Shown: positions 1-11,225 of the stretch, piece by piece
How positions within the stretch are numbered: position 1 is the first letter of the stretch
How the letters are laid out: the number at the start of each line of letters is the position of its first letter
Source: Dendrobium chrysotoxum
Lineage: Eukaryota; Streptophyta; Magnoliopsida; Asparagales; Orchidaceae
Direction of reading: 5' to 3'
DNA: 64,000 nucleotides
Assembly (NCBI GenBank): GCA_019925795.1
Contig: CM034305.1
Span: 89,068,433 to 89,132,432, forward strand
Program-made: the position numbers and the translations under genes
Notes under the pieces: model-generated
Seen by the model: the letters and a program-made list of their open reading frames with translations, nothing else
What the model was told of the DNA's origin: nothing
Databases searched by the model: none

Positions 1-1540
1 TGGACAAGAGAGAGTAGGTCTCTTTGAAGTCGGGGCAGTCCAAATAGTCCCTCTTTATTTGGTCGAAACCCACAACTTCAGCTCTCATCATGCGACGACT
101 GAGAGCATCAGCAGCTTTATTCTCAACTCCCGCATTATGTCTAACGGTATACGTGTACTCCTAAAGGAACTCTACCCAACGACCGTGGCGTGCATTCAAC
201 TTCTTCTGGGAGTTGATATAACACAGAGCTTCGTGATCCGAGAAGATGAACTCTTGCGGGAGAAAGTAGTGTCGCCAATAGCGAAGGGATTGGATCACCG
301 CATAGAACTCTTTGTCATAAGTGAAATATCACTGCCGAATGTCGTTCAGTTTCTCACTGAAATAAGCTACAGAATGACCTTCCTGGGAGAGGACTCCTCC
401 AATTCCGACCCCCGAAGCGTCGCAGGTCACTTTGAAGACTTTGGAGAAGTCAGGAAGTCTCATTACTGGGGCCTCCACCATTCTTTTCTTGATGTCATCA
501 AAAGTTCTGGTGGCGGCTGGGGTCCAGTGAAAATCACCCTTCTTAAGACAATCAGTGATAGGAGATACGATTGTACTGAAGTTTCGTATAAATCTCCTAT
601 AGAAGGTGGCCAATTCGTGGAAGCTGCGGACTTCCCGGATGTTCTGAGGAAGAGGCCACTCAACTATGGCTTTCACCTTCTCAGGGTCAGCAAAAACCCC
701 TTGAGCTGACACGATAAATCCCAGAAAGATAACTCAATCTACGAGGAAAGTACACTTCTTTGGATTTGCATACAATTGTTCTTTCCTTAAGACCGAACAG
801 ACTTGCTTTAAGTGGTCCAGGTGTTGCTCAACAGAATGACTATAGATAAGAATATCGTCAAAGTAGACAACAACAAACTTACCCATAAAAGGGCGTAACA
901 CCTGGGTCATGACTCTCATAAAAGTGCTCGAGGTGTTACTCAACCCGAAAGGCATGACCAACCACTCGTAAAGACCATCCTTGGTCTTGAAAACAGTCTT
1001 CTACTCATCACTGGGTTGGATCCAGATCTGGTGGTATCCACTCTTGAGATCGATCTTGGAGAATAGAGTGGCGCCCGTCATCATATCGAGCATATCGTCC
1101 AATCGTGGAATAGGGAAACTATACTTGACGGTGATTTTGTTGATAGCAAGGCTATCAACACACATTCTCCAAGATCCGTCCTTCTTAGGAGTGAGAAGGG
1201 CGGGCACCGCGCAGGGGCTAAGACTCTCCTTAATGAAACCTCGTTGTAGTAGCTCATCTACCTGCTTCTTAAGTTCAGCATGTTCCATGGGGTTCATGCG
1301 ATAATGGGGCAGGTTAGGGAGGGAGGCTCCAGGGACTAAGTCTATGACATGCTGAATGTCTCTAAGAGGAGGTAACTGATCTGGGAGATCATCGGGGAAG
1401 ACATCAGCAAACTGCCCTAAAATGGGTTGGACTTCCGGAGGGATAGGGTCATCAGATTCAGGAGAAATCTCACGACCCACTAAGGCGTACAGAGGTGCGC
1501 CTTGAGTAATCTCAAAGTCCAGAACTTTGGCGGTGACCAA
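1..1540 (-). pseudogene. gypsy pol: reverse transcriptase and RNase H, interrupted
   Basis: Three minus-strand open segments (1540-1001, 961-734, 712-329) carry successive parts of one pol. The first has a typical RT N-terminal region with the motif KIDLKSGYHQI near its end. The second has the catalytic box YFDD at residues 33-36. The third starts the RNase H region, with the DASG motif in VTCDASGVGIGG. In-frame stops separate the segments. RNase H-like sequence (DKEFYAVIQSLRYWR) continues below 328 after another stop and is cut by the window edge. In the intact element this enzyme copies the genomic RNA into DNA. Here it is inactive as read. The long plus-strand reading frame at 59-709 is only its antisense shadow. 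Confidence 0.9.
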
Positions 1541-1597
1541 GTTCAGTCCTTTCTTGGACTTAAGGGGGTGGGATTTGGGATCATCCTTGACCCGGGG

Positions 1598-3227
1598 CTA
1601 CGATGGCAAAAGCTTAATCTTTTTGCCCGCATGTTCAAACACGCAGGCGTTTGAACGCCCATAGATGTGGACGTCATTATCAAAAATCCAGAGTCGGCCT
1701 AACAGAATCTGTCCAACATCCATAATCAGTACATCGAACCGCACATTCTCCTTATAAGTGGCAAAGGAGATAGGTATGATGCTTCGCTCTTTCACCTCCA
1801 AGGCAATGGAGTTGACCCACGCTACCTTATAGGGACTGGGGTGAGGAATGGCAGAAAGACCCAGTTTGGACGCCATGCTGGAGGAAACACCATTGATGCA
1901 ACTGCCACTATCTATGATGACCTTATAGTTTTTATCTTTAATTTTGGTGTAGGTGTGAAAAATCGAAGTCCTACGCCAGTCATCGGAGGTAACGGGGTGT
2001 GACAGCGCACATCTCACCACGCAGATGGGAGAAGTGTCTAACTTCTGAAGGCAGTGGAGGACAGCGGTGTCATCGTCCTCCTCGAAGAAATCGCCTTCAT
2101 CTTCTACTTGATGGACCTGATCAACCTCGGGCTCAAGATCCTCCTCAGTAATCTCCTCAATGATAGAGACTTTGTAGGGACTGGAGCACTGAGAAGTGAT
2201 ATGTCCATACCCTTGGCATCGAAAGCACTTGATCCCGGGACTGGACCGAGGGGTACCCAGGGTGGGAGGTTTGTTTCTAAAATCAGGTCGGGGGGTTGGG
2301 TGACCCGTAGGTGGTCGGATCACACTACCAGGAGTAGGTCGTGCAATGGTAGAGTGAGGAGTGGCACTACTGGAAGGTCTGTAGGAGGGTCTAGAGTCAT
2401 GTGAACGGCTCGGGTGCTGTGAACGGGTCTCCTCTAAATCCAACACTAAACTGTAGGCGTTCTCCAGGGTAGTAACGTTCCGGGAAAACAACTCGTTGCG
2501 AGGATCCTCTCGCAATCCGGTACGAAACATAGACAAAATCTGCACGGGGGTGGTAGAGGTCTCCCCTTTGCATCGAATCAAGTAATCATCGAAGGTGGCG
2601 ATGTACTCTTTGACTGGTTTATTTCCCTGGGTCAGCCTATTCCATCTATCCAACAACCTAGGGAAGTACGAGGGAGGCAAGTACTTCTGCTTAAGTTCAC
2701 GTTTCATAGATGGCCAATCATTGATGGGGTAATCATTCCTAGCCTCTCTAAGACTCTCTAAGTTTGACCAAAACTGACTCGCCCTACCCGTGAGTTTCAT
2801 CTCCACAAAGCTAACCTTCCTTTCCTCGGAGATGTTATACCACTTAAAGAAGCTGTCCATACCTTTGACCCAGTCCAGGAAGAGCTGGGGATCGAGGGTG
2901 CCATCAAAGGTAGGAGCATCAACTTTAATATTCTTCATAAGTGGTATATCAGGATCATGACGGGGGGTCATGTCCATAATGTGGAGCGCGATGATTGGCA
3001 CGATGTTGCCTCTCATCAGGGTAGGTGTCATCCCCATACATAGACGGTGGTCTAGAAGGGGTGTAGGGAATAGGATGCTCTCGTGCACGCTCAAGTGTAT
3101 CAAATCGTTCAGTGGTGTCCCTACGAAGTTCGGCTAGGTCGGCTTGATTTTCTTTGAGCTGCTGGCTAATGTTATTCATTTGACCTACCAACAAGTCTAA
3201 AGTCCTTCCAAGTTGTTCCGGGTCCAT
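1598..3227 (-). pseudogene. gypsy gag and protease, frameshifted
   Basis: A 90-residue segment starts at 3227 (MDPEQLGRTLDLLVGQ) with a heptad-like N-terminal region. It passes into the 501-residue frame (open 3103-1598) near a run of six G at 2962-2967 (plus strand), the likely frameshift site. The second frame holds the retrotransposon gag domain (PTFDGTLDPQLFLDWVKGM near residue 63), a CCHC zinc knuckle CFRCQGYGHITSQC near residue 295, an acidic stretch, and an aspartic protease motif IIDSGSC near residue 397. Gag packages the element RNA and the protease matures the polyprotein. The frame ends at 1598, shortly before the pol frame. Confidence 0.88.
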
Positions 3228-3568
3228 TCCTAGACACTAGGGGACACTTAGGGGTGAGTCTAGGAGGTGGACAGCAAACAAAGTAATGAAAAGATGCCCT
3301 GAAATGACACTAAATGCTGCAGGAAACTTTAGGACAGCAAACTACACGATGGTGTTAAGTCTCCTAGGCAAGTAGAGAGGTTGAAGAGTTAAGGGCACCT
3401 AGATATCAATGAAATGATCTTAAAGCTTACTAAATGTATGCAGAAAATTCTGGACAACAAACACAATAGCAAATTGAAAGTGTTTTAAATGATGATATGT
3501 ATGCAAAAGTGAGTAAAACAGTTGAGCAATAACCTAGGGTAAGTTCTAGCATGCAAATCCTAGGTTAA
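3228..3568 (-). other. gypsy 5' leader, non-coding
   Basis: Lies between the primer binding site and the first gag ATG of the gypsy element. No reading frame or known motif is visible. Confidence 0.6.
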
Positions 3569-3584
3569 CCATGCTCTGATACCA
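3569..3584 (-). promoter_or_regulatory. primer binding site, initiator tRNA-Met
   Basis: On the minus strand this reads TGGTATCAGAGCATGG. TGGTATCAGAGC is the usual complement to the 3' end of plant initiator tRNA-Met. It lies two bases inside the LTR boundary, as expected, and primes minus-strand DNA synthesis. Confidence 0.9.
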
Positions 3585-3964
3585 GATGATGCAGGACTAA
3601 GATGCATTTAAATGAAAATTATAAGGATTAGCACGATTTATTAAAGAGAGCAACTGTTGATTAAATTACTAGCAATTGAAACGACAAAGTAAAACAAGAA
3701 AGGGGTGCTTACGCTTAGGCCAAATCACTTGCTAAATGCTTGAACAAACTAATAGTTTAGAAAATCAAAAACATGCAAAGTAATAGACGTTCAACTAACA
3801 TCCCTAAGTTAACAATGAAATACGAAGCATAAAAAGATACACTCAAAACCCTACGTTTACTAAGCTTTAGCAATTTAGGCGGAGTTTGATCCCTTGCGAA
3901 TCCGTCATCACCTACAAGGTTAGTAGATGAAGAAGTAATTGACTAGGGAAGAAAAAGCTCGCCC

Positions 3965-4291
3965 TTATTTGGAAAAGAATCGCCGTCGGATGATGTCCTT
4001 TTGATTGCTAATGGCACCGGTGGGGAGATGTAGAAGATGAATGACGTAACCTTTGATTGAATACGATGAAGTAGCCGGAGTGGTGGGGGTTGTGGCTCGG
4101 CCGAAGATGGTCCAACGTCCTTTTGATCTTTGATCGTCAATCACATCAACCAAGGTGATGTGGATCCGGTCGATGTATTCTTCGACGGTGTTGTCAAAGT
4201 CAAAGCCCACGTCAAAGAAGGGAGAGCGGAGTATGTCGATATTATCTTGATCGACAAGCACCAAACCGTAGTCCCATTCAGGGACTTCCAT
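3965..4291 (-). CDS. small conserved protein encoded inside the LTR (108 aa)
   Basis: Open from ATG at 4291 to a stop at 3965, wholly inside the LTR. It matches the frame at 25177-25476 in the solo LTR. About 50 of the first 76 residues are identical, including the blocks SPFFDVGFDFD, TVEEYID, LVDVID, QRSKGRW and TTPATS. In the central block most nucleotide differences fall in third codon positions without changing the residue, while flanking LTR sequence is much more diverged. The protein is acidic and rich in Phe, Asp and Trp, with no signal peptide or membrane segment. I recognise no family. It would sit in the transcribed R/U5 part, upstream of gag, so it could be translated from the leader of the element RNA. 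The tail after about residue 78 is not shared. Confidence 0.6.
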   Translation of the reverse strand: MEVPEWDYGLVLVDQDNIDILRSPFFDVGFDFDNTVEEYIDRIHITLVDVIDDQRSKGRWTIFGRATTPTTPATSSYSIKGYVIHLLHLPTGAISNQKDIIRRRFFSK

Positions 4292-4462
4292 TCATATTGA
4301 TTGTGAAGGAGAAGGGTTGAAGATGATGTGCCTTTGCTGTCCTTGAAGTTTCTCCTCAAAAGATTGAAGATTTCCTTTGAGAATCAAGTGGGAAAGGGGT
4401 TGTGGGAGGGGCCGGCCAAGGTAGGGATGATGGAGGGAAATTGGTTCAGATTTTGGAGAGGT

Positions 4463-4486
4463 AGGGTTAGGGCTAGGGTTAGGGTT
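4463..4486 (-). promoter_or_regulatory. telomere-box-like cluster in the LTR
   Basis: On the minus strand it reads as two or three overlapping AACCCTAA units (AAAACCCTAACCCTAGCCC). Such telo-boxes are common just downstream of plant transcription starts. It lies about 170 bases upstream of the LTR ORF. The solo LTR has the same motif at 25545-25559, about 70 bases upstream of its ORF. Confidence 0.45.
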
Positions 4487-5364
4487 TTGTGTCCAAAATC
4501 TGAAATTATTTTCAGATTTTGAATTAGGAGGGAGGTAGGAAAGGAAACTAGGATTTATTTCCAAAGGGTAGGAATTAATGTGAGAGAGGGGGATTGGAGA
4601 GAGAGAGGGGAATTGGAGAGAGGGGGGGCCGAATAGGGATAGGGGGGCCGGTGGCTATGAAGGGGATAGGGAGGGGATTTTGGGATTGATTTGGGTTTCT
4701 AAAATTAGAATTAGGAAATAGGAAAGATTTAATTCAATCCCTTTTATTTGAAAATTCAAATAGGACTCAATTAGGAAACTTTCCTAAAATAGATTTGGTA
4801 AATTAGGAAAGTTTTTGAATTTCAAATCAATTGGATTTGAATTCAAATTCTGTCCCCTTTTCTCCCAAACTAAATTAGGAAAAGAGGCAAGGTGAAATCA
4901 AGGAAAAAAGGAAGAGGAGGGAGGGGCCGGCGGGTAGGCTAGCCGTGGGGGTGGAGGGGAAGAGAGGGAGAAGGAAAGATAATGAAATAGCCACGAACCC
5001 GACTTATCAAGGTTGGTGGGTGATGCACGAATCTCCCTCTCCTAGGGAGCTCTCTCCTTGGCTCTCAACTCTCACAAAGAAATAGCATGCAGGAATTTTC
5101 TTGAAAAATCATTCATTACCCATAACAATACAACATAGGGCCTTTAAATAGCCTCAAAACAAAGGACCAAAAGAAAAGACTACAATGCCCTCTTGGGCTT
5201 ACAAACAATCCACCCTTAAGTAAGGGTAAAATAGTAAAAGAAATAACATCATAAAATAAAAGAAACAACGATACAATAAAACTCAAAAATACAAAGACTC
5301 GATCGTGGCCGTAGATCGATGACCACGTCTACGATAAACCTTCCATGTAGTGATGTCCTCATCA

Positions 5365-6833
5365 CATGCTGTAATAACCAAGACAAAAGTGTTCACTTCT
5401 GCTTATTGTTTCTCATAGTCATCAAGGAATTGCTCATTAGTTTTGTGTTCTCTCATGTAAAAGCTAGTCATTTCATTGTGGTTCTCCTATTCACACTCTC
5501 TCAACCACTAAATTTCTTAAATACTTCTCATTGCCAGCACTAATAACTTCTAGCACACAGGCTTCTTCTTAAGAACGCTTATTGATGTACCATCTGCATA
5601 CTTCTTAATGCCTCATCTTCATACTCTCACTCACTTCAAACTACCACAACTTCTTGGTCTCCAGCTGGTCTCAATCTCACAAGCATTTTTTTTATTTTTA
5701 TCCTTTTAAAAAATTAAAAAAGTATGGTTATTGAATGTAACATATATTCCCAAAAAATTATCACCTGATGTGATTATTGTATGAATAATTAAACGATTAG
5801 TATATGTATATATAACAAACAGGTCATGAACGCACTTGTTAGTAGTTAGTAAAAATGTCACTTCTTTTTTGCTTTGCACTATATCATGTACAATAAAGAA
5901 AAAAGGAACTCTTTGGCATTGAGCTTAACGCCTCGAAAACACTAGCCATTACTATAGCAAATATTGGTGGTCTTAGCTTATAGTATCAGGCGCTTCACTA
6001 CAGCCGCTAATACTTAACAGTTGCCTTGCTGGTAGCGTTGTTTGTTGCTACTTAACTTCTTGGCTACTATTTGTTGGTGCCTTCCTGCTACTTCACAACT
6101 ATCTTGTTGTCTTGTTGCTGGCTGACTTGTTTGTTGTTCTTGTTGGCTTGTTGCTGCATTGCAAACTTGTTGTTTCCTAGCTATTGTCTGGTTTGTTGTT
6201 GTCGCTTTTACTAATTTCAAACCAAAATCACAGAAATAGAATGTTGTTTGTATCAATATAGGGGAGAAAATCAATTGTTTTGTGGAGAAAACCAATGTCA
6301 AAATAAAGAAATGAAATGTTGTCCAACAGTAAGAAGAAGTCATCTACAAATTAAGACTAAGCTAATGATGACGGTGAAAAAATGTGTGAACTTGATCTTG
6401 TGTGCCTGGCATTCTATAAAAATATCATAGTATTCTAGATAATATTTATTTGTATTCCATAATTTTGCATATCATTTTAGAAATTCTCAGATTTTTTTAA
6501 CTATGATCCTGGTACTTTAGGCCATCCCTCATCAGGCACCCTGCATAGCTGTGGGCCTTCCCAGATTATGGGATCACTATCAAGGAGTCACACCCTTAAT
6601 CTTATTTCTGCTTTAAGATTTATATCAATTTAACATAACAAATACTAGAAAGCATTGCCGCCATGAATCTAAACAACATTACATGGTATATAAAACTAGT
6701 AATCCTAAATTTATGTAGCTTTACAGAGCTGAAACATAAGAGTATCAGCAAAGAAGAAAATGGAAGTTATGTACAATTCTCCATTTTGCAATACGCAGTG
6801 CCCATCGAATGATTCAATACTGTCGAACACACT
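5365..6833. other. spacer between gypsy LTR and host gene 3' end
   Basis: AT-rich, with no supported gene. A TTG/TTGCT-rich low-complexity stretch at about 6020-6200 creates a spurious Gln/Thr-rich minus-strand frame (6343-6014). The 3' untranslated region of the host gene should begin just below 6834, but I cannot place its poly(A) site. Confidence 0.5.
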
Positions 6834-7070
6834 TCAAAAAAAATGTAAGAGGATCCCAAAATGAAGTTTACCATTTGAATGCTTCTCATTTGAGGCCAAT
6901 AAGCATGCATCAAAATCTTTTCCCGTAAAAGTGATTTTATCAATTTGATCCTCATGGCAATATGGAGGCACTGGTGCTACTCTGGATTTAAGAGTCGCTT
7001 TAGTATTATAAGCCCATGTGCCACTCTTATTGCATAATGGTGATACCCTGAAGTCATCAATCATAGCATC
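6834..7070 (-). CDS. host gene exon 10 (last coding exon)
   Basis: Follows a strong acceptor (TTTTTTTCCCAG) and starts in phase 0 with DAMIDDFRVSPLC. It continues through GTWAYNTKATLKSRVAP and VPPYCHEDQIDK to SNEKHSNGKLHFG and stops at TGA at 6834-6836. A GT at 6870-6871 (AATG|GTAAAC) is a possible donor that would end the exon at 6872, but no convincing later exon was found. After the stop the same frame stays open for about 40 codons with protein-like sequence (SVFDSIESFDGHCVLQNGE), so the stop could be a recent nonsense change. Codon content and the match in phase with exon 9 support a real exon. Confidence 0.65.
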   Translation of the reverse strand, partial: DAMIDDFRVSPLCNKSGTWAYNTKATLKSRVAPVPPYCHEDQIDKITFTGKDFDACLLASNEKHSNGKLHFGILLHFF

Positions 7071-7368
7071 CTGGGAAAAAAAATGTTCAAAAAAATAAAA
7101 CTGTGATATGTAAATGCAATAAGAACGAATATCTTATGACAGCCTCCCAAGACCTGATTTAATAAACAATAAACTAACAAAAAGTTCAACATATTATTGT
7201 TTATTCATTCTAATATTAACAACATAACAAGACCAAAGCACTTGGTAATTGTTAGTTATAATTAAATGATTAGAAAAAATAAAAGATGATGCTTCAGAGA
7301 AGTTTATATCAACAATACCAAAAAGAATTAAAATGAAAAGTACGATGCAAAAAACCATATGTACTAAC

Positions 7369-7508
7369 AAGATAAGATTTGTTTAGCAAGCATTTTGTTT
7401 CGGTTGCTGAGAAATCTACAGAGATAGCCTCAGTTTTAGAACACCGTGTACCTAACTTGTTTTGAATACGTCCGACTAAATTGTAGCTGTCCCATGTCAA
7501 TCCAATGT
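7369..7508 (-). CDS. host gene exon 9
   Basis: 140 nt with donor CTT|GTTAGT at its end. The frame reads IGLTWDSYNLVGRIQNKLG, then TRCSKTEAISVDFS and ATETKCLLNKSYL, and ends in phase 0, matching exon 10. The acceptor chosen is AGAAGAAG|ACATTGG because it puts the frame in phase with exon 8 (or exon 7); its pyrimidine tract is poor, so the exact start may be off by a few bases. The intron to exon 10 is 298 bp. Confidence 0.65.
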
Positions 7509-7887
7509 CTTCTTCTCTTACAAGACAACAGGCTAATTACATTCAAATGTGTGAACGCTCTTCAATAAAGCAATAAACTAGCATACATGCAGCACAAGCT
7601 GAACCAAATGAATAGAATGCAAATGTTGGTCACTAAATTTGAAAAATATTTTCAAAATAATGCACCTAATGGAATGACAAATACCCTAATTAATGTATGA
7701 AGAGAAAAAAGACTTTGATGAATCTCAAATTCAACATTTTTTTCTGGAGTAAAAGTTTGCAAGAAAATAAATGACAATCCCTTTCAGAACATGCAGCACA
7801 TCAAGTATGGATACTTGTTTAAATGTCATTGTTCGGCTATGCTATTACAGGGGACTATGGCAGGCATTAAATTGCTTAAGTGGAAGG

Positions 7888-7892
7888 AATTT
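7888..7892. repeat. target-site duplication AATTT of TR-GAG copy A (partner 11706-11710)
   Basis: Five identical bases flank the element exactly at its TGTTAG and CTAACA ends. Confidence 0.95.
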
Positions 7893-8359
7893 TGTTAGAC
7901 CGGTCCAACCGGCCCTACGGAACTGGCTCGTGCGAAATAGACGGAAGTCTCCGCCTCCTGTACGCAGGATCCGACCGCTCAGGCCTTCACGGAGCTGTTC
8001 TGGAAGGTTTTTGAAGGGAGTTGGGAGGGAAATTTCAAAGTAGGGGCTGTTTAGAGATTTCCATTTAAATTGTATGCATTAAATAGTTTGTTTTCCTAGG
8101 ATAGGGGAATCTTGAATTTGGCTGAAATTTGATATCTCTTAGGTTTTTGGGCTCTAGTGACGTCTGGAGATTTCGGAGAGAGAGATTCTCCTCTCGAATG
8201 GAGGATCAATTGTATCTTGCTATTTTCTTCCATTAGTTTGATTATTCCAATAAAAAAAACTACTGTTGTTCTAGTTTTTCCTTTGGATTTATGGATCATT
8301 CTCGCTATTTTTGCTTTTAATGTTAGGGTTTACTTGAAATCTTCAACTATTTCCTAACA
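7893..8359 (+). repeat. 5' LTR of TR-GAG copy A
   Basis: 467 bp, starting TGTTAGACCGG and ending TTCCTAACA. It has a TTAAATAG box near 8080 that may act as TATA box. Its partner is 11226-11705, with scattered substitutions and a 13-bp length difference, so the insertion is not very recent. Confidence 0.93.
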
Positions 8360-8362
8360 AAT

Positions 8363-8376
8363 TGGTATCATAGCAG
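8363..8376 (+). promoter_or_regulatory. tRNA-Met primer binding site, copy A
   Basis: TGGTATCATAGCAG follows the LTR after three bases. It has one mismatch to the usual TGGTATCAGAGC, which also marks the copy as old. Confidence 0.88.
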
Positions 8377-8433
8377 AATTTGGGAATGTTTGGGGGATTT
8401 TTCTGAGAAAATCAGCGCCTGATTCTTAGGGGG

Positions 8434-9170
8434 TTGGGCATGAGTGGAGGGATGTTGAATTTGAAAGAAGAGGAGCTGAATTTGAAAGGCAAGGACTTGA
8501 TTATGATCAAAGAGGTGTCGAATTTGAAAGGAGAGAGGTTGAATATGATCGAAGAGGTGCTGAATTTGAAGGGAGAATGTGAGCTTGTGATGAAAGGTTT
8601 GGGTGCGAGCAAAGGAAGGATGATTGGCACAATTGGGGGGAACCACACCCTTGGGGAATGGGAAATTTTGGAGGAAGCAGGGTTGTTGGAGATCTGAGAG
8701 TGAGGAAACTGAAGATTCCTATTTTTGAGGGAGAGGATGCACATGGGTGGATCTAAGGATGGAAAGGTATTTTACTGCCAATAGGTTGATGGATGAGGAG
8801 AGACTGATGGCAGCGGGCCTATATTTAGAAGGGAAGGCTTTGGCTTGGTACCTGTGGAGGGGCATGCGGCGATCCATACGGAGTTAGAGGGAGTTCAAGG
8901 ATTACCTATTAGAACGATTCCGAACCAGCAGGGGAGGAGACTTCTACTAGCAGTTCTTCGCCTTGACATAAGCTGATTCAGTGATAGAGTACCAAGAGAG
9001 GTTCGAATACCTTGCTAGCCGATTGGACCGCCTTTCTGAGACTATGGTAAAGGGAAACTTCATGAAAGGACTGAAACCAGAGATCTGGGCAGCAGTCAAA
9101 GTGATGAGGCCTTGTGACTTGGAAGAGGCTACGGTGCTTGCTCAGTTGGTGGAGGATCAGATGCACCTAG
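8434..9170 (+). pseudogene. gag of TR-GAG copy A, first part
   Basis: This part starts with an array of short charged repeats (frame with repeated LKGE / EFERR-like units, about 8455-8600). Then come the typical plant Ty3-type gag motifs: a RKLKIPIF-like segment, RYFTANRLMDEERLMAAG, LEGKALAWYLWRGMRR, YQERFEYLASRLDRL and FMKGLKPEIWAAV, up to the break by the solo LTR at 9171. Frameshifts and stops occur at least three times. Compared with copy B it lacks about 540 bp of 5' coding sequence with a predicted coiled coil. Gag would form the virus-like particle; this copy cannot. Confidence 0.8.
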
Positions 9171-10886
9171 TGTTACACCCCATTTTAACCCCCTACAGTC
9201 AACTTAGAGTGTAACAGAGAAGGAGAATCTAAATGGACCGTCTCCTTACTTGAACACTGATAACATAATTAGATAAGTAAAAAGTAGTCTATTCAAACTA
9301 TCCTAACCTCACTAATCATAACACTTCAAAATGTTCATAATAGGAAGCATATATAATATATCTTAACTAAAAAGTACATTTCAAATGAAATACAGAGCTT
9401 CACTAAAAACCTTTAAAATCTACTTACATACTCAAAAGTTTGCACAACTATCCTTCATATCTCTTTTTAGATCTCTTTGTACTCCCAAAATATATGTACA
9501 CCCAAAAAAAACAGTCACCCCTTTAATGCCCTACGGGTTTCTTCCCTTTCCTGCAGTATAACCACTGCTAATGAGCTTGGCTCAATGAAATACACAAGCA
9601 ATGTATAAACAATAATAATAATATTGTTAACAATTAATAATTTCATAATATTACTTACTAATAATAACACGGGTAGAACATATTAAAATTTTATACTGAT
9701 CATAAGAAATGCATAGCATTACTTTCCATCTTGCTATCTGTTCAACACTTTGAAACAATTCATATGATGGCTATAAGCTTTTGCACATTTTCAGCTTTCC
9801 AATTCAAGGTTGGGTCCAGATTCCCAACTTTTAGAATTGAAGCTGCTCTCATTCAAGGTTGGGTCCAAATTCTCAACTTTTAGAATTGAGAGTGTAGGCT
9901 TATCTCATCAGGTCTTTCGCCTTTACTTGTGCGGGTCTATACCCCATATATGACTTATTTCACTTTCTCAATAGCAATCATTTTTAACATCCTTTTTAAC
10001 CCTCATGACATATGCTATTATAGACATTACTTTATGAATAAGCATATTCATACATGTTCATACAAGAGTAAACAGAAGTAAACTGAAATAAATGCTATTA
10101 TAACCATACTAGATATGAATTGAAATTAGATAAAACATTTACTAATTCCTATAACATCGTTTGGGTATCTCACCTCATTCGGAATTTGCGCTCCTACAAT
10201 TCCCTGTCATCTTGTTCTTCTGTATACAACTTCCGTCAAACTTCTTCTCATCCAACCAATTCCTTTCCTTACTACTCTTTATCCTTGATTTACTAATATT
10301 TTGCAACCCTATTGAATTCCAACAACTGCTCCGTAAAATTTCACTTTAAGGCCTTCTTCCCAACAGTTAAAAGGTCTAGACTTAGCAGCAACCTGATTTA
10401 AAAATTATGATTCAACAGTTGCATAAATTCTCCTTCCTTATTCTTAGAATTGTTGATTTAAATCTGCTTCCCTATTTCTGCATTTCCCTCACAGCAGCCA
10501 CTGAATTCCTTCCCAAATCCAGTAAACAGCAGCAGCAATTCCTTCCCAGAAACCATAACATCAAGAGTATGCAGCAGAGCACGAAAAGAAAGAAAAATAA
10601 ATTCCTCAGCTTTCCGCAACCTATTCTCTGATCGGGTGCAGAAGGAATTGGCGGGTGGGAAAAGAAGAGGGAATGGCTAGTGTTTTACTTCCACTCACTA
10701 TTTATATATATATACATTTTTTTTTAATTATGAACCCACTACCTTTCCACTACCCATTCACATCCAGTCTCATCCATTTGTTACAAATCAACCATTGCAT
10801 GTGTCTCTCAATGGATTTCTTCAATAGGAATATAAAATATAAACTTGTATTTGTTGCTTAGATGTAGGAAAAAGTACGGTATTACA
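9171..10886. mobile_element. solo LTR nested in TR-GAG copy A
   Basis: 1716 bp starting TGTTACACC and ending GGTATTACA, flanked by CCTAG at 9166-9170 and 10887-10891. Removing it with one CCTAG restores the gag alignment to copy B (42119-42170). TG..CA ends, a 5-bp duplication and the absence of any internal coding region identify a solo LTR left by recombination between two LTRs. It includes a direct duplication of about 50 bp (about 9800-9893, TTCAAGGTTGGGTCCA twice) and a TA-rich stretch near 10700. The family is not identified and strand cannot be set. The short frames at 10161-10861 are not genes. Confidence 0.92.
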
Positions 10887-11225
10887 CCTAGAGAGAGAAA
10901 CGGGAGGTAGCAGCTCAGTAGGCTCATACAAGATGACCACCACCTTATAGGCATCCAATGAGCCAACATTGGATACTCTTCGGGGGACTTCAAAGGAAAA
11001 GACTGCAGGAGGAAGACCTGGGGACAACTTCAAGATGTTCACAGAAACGGAATTATAGGAGAAGAGGGTGAAAGGCTATGTTTCAAATGTGACGAGAAGT
11101 ATACTCCAAGGCACAGGTGTAATGACCGAACTCTTCAGGTTCTCACCGTTTGTGATGACGAGGGAATAGAGGAAGGTGTTGTCTTTCCACCTTGCGGACA
11201 AGGTGGATCTTTGAAAGGGAAGTAT
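10887..11225 (+). pseudogene. gag of TR-GAG copy A, C-terminal part
   Basis: Continues the gag interrupted at 9170. Fragments match copy B in order: the SSS-GSYKMTT segment, then sequence matching the zinc-knuckle region (NVTRSILQGTGVMTEL, degenerate), then a hydrophobic tail. It ends just before a purine-rich tract (11213-11224, GAAAGGGAAG), the likely polypurine tract beside the 3' LTR. Several stops are present. Confidence 0.75.

Larger units (their letters stand above)
1..5364 (-). mobile_element. Ty3/gypsy LTR retrotransposon, 5' part, cut by window start
   Basis: Read on the minus strand the order is LTR (5364-3587), tRNA-Met primer site (3584-3569), leader, gag (from 3227), protease, reverse transcriptase and RNase H running off the left edge. 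Domain order and motifs are those of Ty3/gypsy. The reading frames are broken by at least one frameshift and several stops, so this copy is not autonomous. No chromodomain or integrase lies inside the window, so the lineage is not assigned. The second LTR and the partner target-site duplication are outside the window. The five bases after the LTR (5365-5369, catgc) are the candidate duplication. Confidence 0.92.
3587..5364 (-). repeat. 5' LTR of the gypsy element (about 1.78 kb)
   Basis: On the plus strand it starts TGATGCAGG beside the primer site and ends GATGTCCTCATCA. The same end occurs in the solo LTR at 24911-26445, whose boundaries are fixed by a target-site duplication, so the limits here are well supported. 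The LTR holds a telomere-box-like AAACCCTAA cluster (4463-4486) and a small conserved ORF (3965-4291). It is about 240 bp longer than the solo copy and aligns with it poorly outside the ORF and the ends. Confidence 0.85.

Noticed and set aside
59..709. 216-codon plus-strand reading frame
   Set aside because: Antisense of the gypsy RT/RNase H region, whose minus-strand motifs are clear.
2054..2404. 116-codon plus-strand frame
   Set aside because: Antisense of gypsy gag, including its zinc knuckle.
6014..6343. Gln/Thr-rich minus-strand frame
   Set aside because: Low-complexity TTG-rich DNA, no domain, no splice context.
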